Assembly: GCF_965227505.1 (NCBI RefSeq) | Contig: NZ_OZ245757.1 | Span: forward strand, 930,001 to 994,000 | DNA: 64,000 nt | From: Pelagibius sp965227505 | Lineage (GTDB): Bacteria > Pseudomonadota > Alphaproteobacteria > Kiloniellales > Kiloniellaceae | Reading direction: 5' to 3' | Shown: positions 57,204 through 64,000 of the stretch, in pieces | Layout of the letters: each line of letters begins with the position of its first letter | Position numbering within the stretch: position 1 is the stretch's first letter | Notes under the pieces: generated by a model | Told to the model about the DNA's origin: nothing | The model's input: only the letters and a program-made list of their open reading frames with translations | Database searches by the model: none | Translations under genes and position numbers: made by a program

Positions 57204-59309
57204 ATGGCCGAGTCCAACGCAGAAGGAACTTCGTCGGGCGGCAATCAGCTAGCCGGCGCCTTCAACATGCTCAAGCGCGGCGATGTCGCCCTGGCGCTTG
57301 GCGTGACGACGATTCTCGTGGTCCTCATCCTGCCGATGCCGAGCTGGATGCTGGACATCTCGCTGGCCGTCTCCATGGCCTTCTCCGTGTTGATCCTGAT
57401 GACTGTCCTGTTCATCGGAAAACCGCTCGAATTCAGTTCGTTTCCGACGGTCCTGCTCATCGCGACGATGATGCGTCTCGCCCTGAACCTGGCCTCGACG
57501 CGCCTCATCCTGTCCGAGGGCCACAGCGGTACCGATGCCGCCGGCAAGGTGATCGAAGCCTTCGGCAACTTCGTCATGAGCGGCAGCTTCATCATCGGGA
57601 TCATCATCTTCGGCATCCTGGTGATCGTGAATTTCATAGTAATTACAAAGGGTTCCGGGCGCATCGCGGAGGTCTCCGCGCGCTTCAGCCTGGATGCCAT
57701 GCCGGGCAAGCAGATGGCCATCGACGCCGACCTGTCCGCAGGCCTGATCGACGAAGCCTCTGCGCGGGCCCGGCGCAAGGAGCTGGAAGACGAGAGCACC
57801 TTCTTCGGTTCCATGGACGGCGCGGCCAAGTTCGTCCGCGGGGACGCCATTGCCGGTCTCATGATCACCTTCATCAATGTGATCGGCGGCATGATCATCG
57901 GCGTCGCCCAGCAAGACCTGAGCTTCGGCGAAGCGGCGGAGACCTACACGCTGCTGACCGTCGGCGACGGGCTGGTCAGCCAGATCCCGGCGCTCATCGT
58001 CTCCACCGCGGCGGGCCTCCTGATCACCAAGTCCGCCCAGACGGGATCGATGGACAAAGCCGTGGTCGGTCAGCTCAGCGGCTATCCCCTGGCCCTCGGC
58101 CTCTCATCCTTTCTCATGCTGGCCCTGGCATTGCTGCCGGGCATCCCCGCCCTCCCCTTTCTGACGCTGGCGGGCATCGCCGGCGGCTTCGCCTGGCTCG
58201 CCAGCCGGCGCAATGCCAACGCCGCTGCCGAGCAGGCCCAGGTCGCGGCAGCAGAGGCGACGGCCCCGGTGGCCGAGGAACCGATCGCCCAGGCCCTGCA
58301 GATCGACCACGTCCGCCTCGAGCTCGGCTATGGCCTGCTGCCGATGATCAACGGGCAGGGCGGCCAGCGACTAACAGACCAGATCAAATCCCTGCGCCGC
58401 CAGCTGGCGCAGGAGATCGGCTTTGTCATGCCTTCCGTGCGCATACAGGACAACCTCCAGCTTCCCGCGAACACCTACGTCATCCGCGTGAAGGAGATCG
58501 AGGCAGGCCGCGGCGAGCTGCGCCCCAACATGCTGCTGGTCATGGACCCCCGCGGCGAGAAGATCCCGCTGCCAGGCGAAGACACGGTCGAGCCGACCTT
58601 CGGACTGCCGGCGCTCTGGTGCGACGAGTCGAGCCGCGAGGAAGCGCTCTTCCGCGGTTACACGGTGGTCGACCCCCCGACGGTTGTGACCACCCACCTG
58701 ACCGAAACGATCAAGGAAAACATGTCCGAGCTTCTGTCCTATGCGGAAACGCAGAAGCTGCTGGACGAACAGGAAAGCGAACAGCAGAAACTGATCGCCG
58801 ACCTGATTCCGAACCAGATCACCGTCGGGGGACTGCAGCGCGTTCTGCAGAACCTGCTGGCCGAGCGGGTGTCGGTCCGCGATCTGCCGACCATCCTGGA
58901 AGGCGTCTCCGAGGCCTGCGGCTACACCCGCAACGTGACGCTGATCACCGAACACGTCCGCGCCCGGCTCGCCCGGCAGATCTCCAACGAACAGGCGAAC
59001 GCCGAGGGCTTCATTCCCATGGTGACGCTGTCGCCGGAGTGGGAGCAGTCCTTTGCCGAGGCGATCATCGGCGAAGGCGAGGACCGCCAGCTCTCCATGG
59101 CGCCCACGCGCCTGCAGGAGTTCATTACCGCCGTGCGCCAGACCTTCGAGCGCCATGCCATGCTGGGCGAGAGCCCGGTGCTGCTGACCAGCCCCCCGGT
59201 CCGTCCCTTTGTCCGTTCCATCGTCGAGCGCTTCCGTCCGTCGACTGTCGTGCTGTCTCAGAATGAGGTGCATGCCAAGGCGAAGATCAAGACGCTGGGG
59301 CAGATCTGA
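57204..59309 (+). CDS. flhA: flagellar export gate protein FlhA
   Basis: 701 residues. The N-terminal half has about eight membrane segments (GDVALALGVTTILVVLILPMPSWMLDISLAVSMAFSVLILM...) and the cytoplasmic FHIPEP-type motif in the altered form RLALNLASTRLIL plus GDAIAGLMITFINVIGGMIIG. The C-terminal cytoplasmic domain includes NQITVGGLQRVLQNLLAERVSVRDLPTILEG. It overlaps flhF by the TGATG junction. A long overlapping plus-strand frame in the same region is a shadow. Confidence 0.97.
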   Translation: MAESNAEGTSSGGNQLAGAFNMLKRGDVALALGVTTILVVLILPMPSWMLDISLAVSMAFSVLILMTVLFIGKPLEFSSFPTVLLIATMMRLALNLASTRLILSEGHSGTDAAGKVIEAFGNFVMSGSFIIGIIIFGILVIVNFIVITKGSGRIAEVSARFSLDAMPGKQMAIDADLSAGLIDEASARARRKELEDESTFFGSMDGAAKFVRGDAIAGLMITFINVIGGMIIGVAQQDLSFGEAAETYTLLTVGDGLVSQIPALIVSTAAGLLITKSAQTGSMDKAVVGQLSGYPLALGLSSFLMLALALLPGIPALPFLTLAGIAGGFAWLASRRNANAAAEQAQVAAAEATAPVAEEPIAQALQIDHVRLELGYGLLPMINGQGGQRLTDQIKSLRRQLAQEIGFVMPSVRIQDNLQLPANTYVIRVKEIEAGRGELRPNMLLVMDPRGEKIPLPGEDTVEPTFGLPALWCDESSREEALFRGYTVVDPPTVVTTHLTETIKENMSELLSYAETQKLLDEQESEQQKLIADLIPNQITVGGLQRVLQNLLAERVSVRDLPTILEGVSEACGYTRNVTLITEHVRARLARQISNEQANAEGFIPMVTLSPEWEQSFAEAIIGEGEDRQLSMAPTRLQEFITAVRQTFERHAMLGESPVLLTSPPVRPFVRSIVERFRPSTVVLSQNEVHAKAKIKTLGQI

Positions 59310-60277
59310 TGCTGCTCCGCAGCTTCACCGGCCGTACCCTGCCTGAGGCCATGGACAAAGTGCGCGCCGCGCTGGGGGAAGAGGCGATCATCCTCTCGAC
59401 CCAGGACGACGACGGCGAAGGCGTCAAGGTCACGGCAGCGATCGAGAGTGCGGCCGATGACGGGGCCGCGCCGGAGGCCCTCTACGGGGAACTGCAGCAG
59501 GCAGACCGGATTGCAGCCGTTCTGGACCACCACCGTGTACCGCGCGGACTGGCCGACCGCCTGCTGAACACGGCAAGCAGCCTGCTGATCGACGACTGGG
59601 TCATGGCCCTGGCCGCGGCCCTGGATCACGAATTGGGCTTCCAGCCCTTGGCCGAGGTTGGCTCCGACCGGCCTCTCATGCTGGTCGGCCCCTCCGGTGC
59701 CGGCAAGTCGGTTACGGCGGCCAAGCTCTGCGCCTGCGCCCGTCTGGCCGGTGCAAGCAGCCTCCTGGTCACCATGGATGCCGACAAGGCGGGCGGGCGG
59801 GCGCAGGCGGAGGCCTTCGCCGAGGCTCTGGGCGCCCGACTGATCTGCGCCGCCGGGCCCGAGGCGGTGGCCGAGGCGGTCCGCGAGCGCAAACCGGACG
59901 AGATGGCGGTTATCGACACGATCGGCAGCAACCCCTTCGATGAGGTCGAACTGCGCGAACTCGGCGACACCGCGGAAGCCGCCGGGGCACGGCTGGCGGT
60001 CGTGCTCTCCGCCGGCGGCGATCCGGCGGAGGCCGCAGACGCGGGCCTTGCCTACGGCGAACTGGGCGCAACCGCCCTGATCCCCACGCGCCTGGACGCC
60101 GCACGCCGCTTCGGCGGCGTGATGGCCGCCGCCCATGCCGGGGGCCTGTCGTTCCTGGCCGCCGGCGTTTCCCGGCATATCGGTGCCGGGCTGGTGCCGG
60201 CCAATCCCGTATCCCTCGCACGGCTCCTCAGCACCTGCGAACCTTTCGAGCCCACCACCCTCATGGCGGCGGAATGA
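59309..60277 (+). CDS. flhF: FlhF-like SRP-type GTPase (short form)
   Basis: 322 residues, against about 400 or more in polar flagellates. The N-terminal B-like part (LLRSFTGRTLPEAMDKVRAALGEEAIILSTQDD) and the NG GTPase core (P-loop GPSGAGKSVTAAKLC, then LLVTMDADKAGGRAQAEAFAEALGA and a DTIGSNPF motif replacing DTAGR) are present. The altered G3-type motif suggests weakened GTP hydrolysis. FlhF places the flagellum at the pole. flhG follows after 4 bases. Confidence 0.85.
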   Translation: MLLRSFTGRTLPEAMDKVRAALGEEAIILSTQDDDGEGVKVTAAIESAADDGAAPEALYGELQQADRIAAVLDHHRVPRGLADRLLNTASSLLIDDWVMALAAALDHELGFQPLAEVGSDRPLMLVGPSGAGKSVTAAKLCACARLAGASSLLVTMDADKAGGRAQAEAFAEALGARLICAAGPEAVAEAVRERKPDEMAVIDTIGSNPFDEVELRELGDTAEAAGARLAVVLSAGGDPAEAADAGLAYGELGATALIPTRLDAARRFGGVMAAAHAGGLSFLAAGVSRHIGAGLVPANPVSLARLLSTCEPFEPTTLMAAE

Positions 60278-60281
60278 GACG

Positions 60282-61070
60282 ATGATTGAAGCACCCGTGA
60301 TCGAGACTGCGAAAAAGCTCCAGCGTTGCGCCAACATGATCGCCATCGCCTCGGGCAAGGGGGGTGTCGGCAAAACCTGGCTCTCCGTCACGCTGTCACA
60401 GGCCCTTGCGAAGGACGGCCGCCGGGTCCTTCTTTTCGACGGCGACCTCGGTCTCGCCAATGTCGACATTCAACTGGGGCTGCAGCCCGGGCGGGACCTC
60501 AGCGGCGCCCTTTCCGGTCAGTACAGCCTGGCGGAGGCCGCGACCGCACATCCCGAAGGCGGCTTCGACGTAATTGCCGGACGCTCCGGCAGCGGCGGTC
60601 TCGCCGGCCTTGCCGCACCCCGCTTCTCGACCCTGCTGCGCGACCTCGCCGCGCTTGCACCCGGCTACGACCGCGTGGTCCTGGACCTCGGCGCCGGGCT
60701 GGAGCGCAGCGTGCGCCAGCTTGCAGCCCTGGCTGCGACCAGTCTGATCGTGGCAACCGACGAACCGACCTCCCTGACCGATGCCTATGCCTTCATCAAG
60801 CTTGCCCATCGCCAGGACCCCAAGGCCGATATCCGCATCGTCATCAACATGGCCGGCTCGCCCGCCGAAGGAGAGCGGACCTACGCGACCCTGCTGAAGG
60901 CCTGCGAGTCCTTCCTGAAGATTTCGCCGCCGCTCGCCGGCGTCGTGCGCCGCGACCCACGGGTCAAGGACGCGATCCGCCATCAGATCCCCACCCTCAC
61001 CCGCCACCCCGTGAGCGATGCAGCCCGCGACGTCGAGAAGCTGGCTCAGCATCTGCGGCAGCGGGGATAG
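60282..61070 (+). CDS. flhG: FlhG/FleN-type MinD-like ATPase
   Basis: 262 residues from ATG 60282. A deviant Walker A (ASGKGGVGKTWLSVTL) and RRVLLFDGDLGLANVDIQLGL are the MinD/FlhG signature. YDRVVLDLGAGLERSVRQLAA and DEPTSLTDAYAFIKL follow. FlhG limits flagellar number in combination with FlhF. The longer in-frame start lies inside flhF and is rejected. It precedes the FliK-like gene by 18 bases. Confidence 0.88.
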   Translation: MIEAPVIETAKKLQRCANMIAIASGKGGVGKTWLSVTLSQALAKDGRRVLLFDGDLGLANVDIQLGLQPGRDLSGALSGQYSLAEAATAHPEGGFDVIAGRSGSGGLAGLAAPRFSTLLRDLAALAPGYDRVVLDLGAGLERSVRQLAALAATSLIVATDEPTSLTDAYAFIKLAHRQDPKADIRIVINMAGSPAEGERTYATLLKACESFLKISPPLAGVVRRDPRVKDAIRHQIPTLTRHPVSDAARDVEKLAQHLRQRG

Positions 61071-61088
61071 GCCAGGCGGAGCGGAGCG

Positions 61089-62897
61089 ATGCGCAGCTTC
61101 ACCTCCGGAGTAAGTCCAGGCGCGGCGCGCGCGCTGCCGACCGCCATCCCCGAGATCGCCGCCCGCCTCGTCGACCCCGCCCCCGAGGTCGCCCGGCTGA
61201 GCGCGGGCCAGTTGCTGCGCGGGCAGGTGATCGGCCAGGACGAAGCCGGGCAGTTGCTCATCCAGACCAAGCTCGCCGTCGTGAAACTCGCAGTCGCCCG
61301 CAGCCTGGCGGTCGGCAGCGAAGTGATCCTCCAGGTGCGCGCAGGCGGCACCCAGGCTGGCCTCAGCGTCATCCCCGTGGAAGGCGCGGCCCAGGCGCCC
61401 GTCGGCGGAGACGACACGGCACGGCCTGCTTTGGTCAGCGGCCCGGCCGGCCCAGGCGTCCGGCCGGCGGCGGTGCCCCAACTCATCGCCGACTTTGTTT
61501 CCAGCGCCTCCCTGCTTCGCGCGGTCTTGCAGACGGCTCCGCCGCTGCCCCTACTCGCCGGGCTGCCCAGCGCCGAACCCGGCAGCGAGCTGCTCTTGCG
61601 CATCCTCGCCATCGCAACGCCACAACGCGGCACCGCACCGGCTGCCGCCGGCCCGGGCGGATCTCCCAGCCCGGGCAGCACCCCGGGGCCGGCGGGCCAG
61701 CCCGCCCCCCCGGCGCCCACCGTCAACCCGGGCGGCAACAGCCCGCAGCCGGCGCCTCCGGGCCAACCGCTGACGTCTGCGGGCGGACAGGGCGGTGGAA
61801 CAGCCGGCGCGGTCGCCGGCGTCCCCCGGCAGCAGCCCGCCGCGCAAGGTACCAACAGCGCCGGGGGCGAGCCGGGACTCCGCCTGGCGCCGCAGACCTC
61901 GGCCATCGGCGCAGGGCGCAACGTGACAGCCGCCCTTCAGGGCATGACCGCAGCGGGCGCCGCCCAGGCCGCAGGTGCGACGCCGGCGGGTATCAATGCC
62001 GCAGCGCCTGGCGCGCCCGCGCCCGCCCCGGACGCCCCGGCGACCCAGGCGGCAGACGGCAGGACGCTGCGCCTGACCGGGCTGGTGACCACCAAGGCAG
62101 CCGGCGCCCCAACGATCCTCCACACGCCGCTGGGCAGCATTACCCTGAAGGCGCCCATCGATCTGCCCCCCGGGAGCAGCGTGTCGCTGGAAATCCTGCT
62201 GCCGGAGGGCGGCCGCCCACCCGCTCTGCCGCCCGGGCTCTCCGTCGCCTGGCCCACGCCGGAGGGTCTGGAGGACACCCTGCTTGCCAATCTGCCGCCG
62301 GCCCAGGCCGAGGCACTGTTGCGCGCGCTCCCCCAGGTCAGCCCCCGGCTGAGCTCCGGGCTGCTGTTCTTTCTGACCGCCATCAATCAGGGCAACCCGC
62401 TGGCGTGGCTGGCCGGACCGGCCGCTGCGCTGGAGCGGGGCGAGCGCAGCGAGTTCCTGGACCGTCTCGGCCGGGAACTGACAGGGCTCAGCCGCAGCGT
62501 CGAAGCGGCAAGCGGCGATTGGCGGATGTTTCAGATCCCGGTCTGGAGCGATCAGGGCCTGCGCGAGCTGCGGCTGTTCTTCCGCCAGCATGACGGTGGC
62601 GGCCAGGCCGGCGCCGCGGGCGAGGAGACTGCCACGCGCTTTGTGCTGGAACTGGAACTCAGGCGTCACGGCGAACTGCAACTCGACGGTCTGATCCGCG
62701 GCCAGCAATTCGACCTCATCCTGCGCAGTCGCCAGCGCCTCTCGCCTCCGCTGCGCGCGGATCTCCTGGCGCTCTTTGAAGAAACGAATGCAATCGCCGG
62801 CTATCGCGGGCAGCTGCTGTTCCAGACCTCCCAGGACTGGGAGCACATTCATCCGGCCACCAAGCCCGGCGGCCTGGAGCCGGTGCTCGAAGTCTAA
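61089..62897 (+). CDS. FliK-like Pro/Ala-rich protein at the end of the fliF operon
   Basis: 602 residues. The N-terminal 150 resemble an ordered domain (LSAGQLLRGQVIGQDEAGQLLIQTKLAVVKLAVARSLAVGSEVILQVRA, an OB- or SpoA-like beta pattern). A long disordered Pro/Gly/Ala/Gln stretch follows. The C-terminal 150 residues (MFQIPVWSDQGLRELRLFFRQH, then RFVLELELRRHGELQLDGLIRGQQFDLILRSR) look like the FliK hook-length fold. I infer a secreted or cytoplasmic second FliK-like factor. Function is not established. Confidence 0.65.
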   Translation: MRSFTSGVSPGAARALPTAIPEIAARLVDPAPEVARLSAGQLLRGQVIGQDEAGQLLIQTKLAVVKLAVARSLAVGSEVILQVRAGGTQAGLSVIPVEGAAQAPVGGDDTARPALVSGPAGPGVRPAAVPQLIADFVSSASLLRAVLQTAPPLPLLAGLPSAEPGSELLLRILAIATPQRGTAPAAAGPGGSPSPGSTPGPAGQPAPPAPTVNPGGNSPQPAPPGQPLTSAGGQGGGTAGAVAGVPRQQPAAQGTNSAGGEPGLRLAPQTSAIGAGRNVTAALQGMTAAGAAQAAGATPAGINAAAPGAPAPAPDAPATQAADGRTLRLTGLVTTKAAGAPTILHTPLGSITLKAPIDLPPGSSVSLEILLPEGGRPPALPPGLSVAWPTPEGLEDTLLANLPPAQAEALLRALPQVSPRLSSGLLFFLTAINQGNPLAWLAGPAAALERGERSEFLDRLGRELTGLSRSVEAASGDWRMFQIPVWSDQGLRELRLFFRQHDGGGQAGAAGEETATRFVLELELRRHGELQLDGLIRGQQFDLILRSRQRLSPPLRADLLALFEETNAIAGYRGQLLFQTSQDWEHIHPATKPGGLEPVLEV

Positions 62898-62967
62898 GGT
62901 GGAACACCGGCTGTCCGCCGGTATCGATCGCCGTGTCGATCGCGGGCCGGCCGGGGGCTAACGCGCG

Positions 62968-63002
62968 GCGGTTATCGACTGCCCAGCGGTTATCGACTGC
63001 CC
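62968..63002. repeat. 18-base direct repeat, two copies
   Basis: GCGGTTATCGACTGCCC occurs at 62968-62984 and again at 62986-63002, in the short convergent gap between the FliK-like gene and fliJ. Function unknown. Confidence 0.85.
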
Positions 63003-63021
63003 GGCAGCGGGCGTGTGGGCG

Positions 63022-63447
63022 TCAGTCCGCCCCGGCGGCGCGGCGACGGTGTATCTCCAGCCCGGTCTCATCGGCCAGGACCTGCTCACGCTTGGATTGC
63101 TTCTCGGCCTCGCGCCGGCGCTGGTTGTTGTGAGCCGTCTCGTACTTCTTCAGTTCCTGAAAAGCGTCAGCGATCTCTTCGCGCGCGGCGCTGATCGAAC
63201 GGTCGACTTCGGCAACCGACTCCTCGATCTTCTGGCGACGCTCCAGGGTCGCGCGGATGAAGGCCGGCAGCGAGATGCTGGTCACATCTGCGCGGGCCGC
63301 CGCCTCCTTTTCGCGCCTCAGTTCGTCTTCCAGAGCCTCGACGTTCCCTTGCAGGCGCTCGCGCAGGCGCTCAAGCTCGGCCAGCTTCTGCCGCTTTTCA
63401 TCCAGGTTCCAACGATGCAGACGCATCAATTGATTTAGAGCCGCCAC
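63022..63447 (-). CDS. fliJ: flagellar export chaperone-escort FliJ
   Basis: 141 residues, almost wholly coiled coil (LMRLHRWNLDEKRQKLAELERLRERLQGNVEALEDELRREKEAAARA, then ATLERRQKIEESVAEVDRSISAAREEIADAFQELKKYE). This is the FliJ pattern, and the protein would sit in the central channel of the FliI hexamer. Directly downstream of fliI with a 26-base gap. A short basic tail ends the protein. Confidence 0.92.
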   Translation of the reverse strand: MAALNQLMRLHRWNLDEKRQKLAELERLRERLQGNVEALEDELRREKEAAARADVTSISLPAFIRATLERRQKIEESVAEVDRSISAAREEIADAFQELKKYETAHNNQRRREAEKQSKREQVLADETGLEIHRRRAAGAD

Positions 63448-63473
63448 GATCTTCTATCTCCTGAAGGTACGTC

Positions 63474-64000
63474 TTATCTCGTTGCCTCGACATCCGGGGC
63501 CGCCCCCGCTGCCGCGGAGGTTTTCTTGCTGCGCCGCAGGTTCAACGCTTCGGTCATGCGCTGGCGTCGCTTCTCAAGGTCTTCGGCCCGGTTGCGGACA
63601 CGCAGGGCTGCCGCGGCCGCCTCGGCAGTCTCGCCGCTGGATGGGCCCTGCGCCGCCTCAGGCGCCGCGCCGCCGTCCTCCGGCAGGCTGTCTTGCCCCT
63701 CCCCCGGGGCTGCCGTCTCTGTCGCGGGATCGGGCAGTCCAAGCAGCGCAGCAAGCTGTGCATAGCCCTCGGCCAGCGTGCTGCAGTCTTCCTTTCTCTG
63801 CCCGAGAAAGTCTTCGATGGCCTGATAGTATTGGATCGCCTCGTCGATCGCCGGATCGCTGCCCTGCTTGTAGGCGCCGATGCGGATCAACTCGGCCATG
63901 TTTTCGTAAGTGGAGAGCAGCCCGCGCGCACGGTCGACGAGGCTGTTCTCGCCATCGCTGTTGCAGCCCGGCATCGTGCGCGACACACTGCGCAGCAGGT
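63474..64000 (-). CDS. fliI: flagellum-specific ATPase FliI, C-terminal part (gene runs off the window)
   Basis: The minus-strand frame is open to the window edge and reads ...LLRSVSRTMPGCNSDGENSLVDRARGLLSTYENMAELIRIGAYKQGSDPAIDEAIQYYQAIEDFLGQ, the FliI C-terminal domain. The apparent start at 63986 is an internal GTG. After residue ~82 of the visible part, where FliI normally ends, about 90 further residues follow (Ala/Glu/Pro-rich, then a basic segment NRAEDLEKRRQRMTEALNLRRSKK). This extension is unusual for FliI. Confidence 0.9.
   Translation of the reverse strand, partial: LLRSVSRTMPGCNSDGENSLVDRARGLLSTYENMAELIRIGAYKQGSDPAIDEAIQYYQAIEDFLGQRKEDCSTLAEGYAQLAALLGLPDPATETAAPGEGQDSLPEDGGAAPEAAQGPSSGETAEAAAAALRVRNRAEDLEKRRQRMTEALNLRRSKKTSAAAGAAPDVEATR

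Overview
The window is one long flagellar and motility chromosome segment from an alphaproteobacterium, most likely a GC-rich member of the Rhodospirillales in the broad sense. This rests on the full complement of flagellar genes, an alphaproteobacterial regulatory set (FliX, FlbD, SciP, CtrA-like TTAA-N7-TTAA boxes, sigma-54 -24/-12 promoters), a zinc-less DksA, the FliM-DUF6468-MotE neighbourhood and a FhlB-type protein. I cannot name genus or species. Layout: 242-3682 (minus) flgB-flgC-fliE-fliQ-fliR-flhB. 3844-6252 (plus) csrA, then fhlB, an unknown gene, fliO and fliP. 6418-7735 two unrecognised secreted proteins, the only non-flagellar-looking insert. 7749-17000 (minus) fliL-fliM-DUF6468-motE, then cheY-cheZ, a MotB-like gene, motB and a giant AMIN/TPR envelope protein. 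17300-20644 (plus) flgF-flgG-flgA-flgH. 20738-21154 dksA and 21307-21720 fliX (minus). 21977-27401 (plus) flgI, rod-binding flgJ, flgN-like, flgK, flgL, fliW. 27555-32690 (minus) a TPR/glycosyltransferase-like gene, fliS, fliD and a flaG-like gene. 32795-44934 (minus) twelve flagellin genes. 45632-50064 (plus) a second fliS, fliK, flgD, flgE. 50222-50572 sciP. 50979-62897 (plus) fliF-fliG-fliH-fliN-motA-flbD-flhA-flhF-flhG and a FliK-like gene. 63022-64000 (minus) fliJ and the 3' end of fliI. The flagellins are the most striking part. Ten closely related genes lie in two five-gene operons (32795-37330 and 37838-42409) and two more divergent genes are transcribed singly (42852-43706 and 44092-44934). 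The two five-gene operons look like an ancient block duplication: variable domains and even intergenic spacers of genes 4 and 5 match those of genes 9 and 10. Each of the four units has a sigma-54 promoter and upstream GGCAA-N4-TTGCC-like sites that fit FlbD binding. Every one of the ten group I genes, and none of the two group II genes, is preceded by a conserved RNA leader: two small hairpins with ANGUA pentaloops around a GC-rich hairpin, the second one abutting an AGAAGGA Shine-Dalgarno. Stem bases change in a pairing-preserving way while the loops are kept. This is the best candidate for an undescribed regulatory system here. CsrA and FliW are both encoded in the window, and flaF/flbT are not seen in it. 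The regulatory logic read from the sequence is like that of Caulobacter: CtrA-like boxes lie before early operons (flgB, cheY, fliL, fliX, sciP, fliF), with SciP as likely CtrA inhibitor; FliX and FlbD then act on sigma-54 promoters before the middle and late genes (flgF, flgI, fliS2-fliK-flgD-flgE and the flagellins). All regulatory sites were read by eye, so coordinates may be off by a base or two. No rRNA, tRNA, insertion sequence or CRISPR array was seen.
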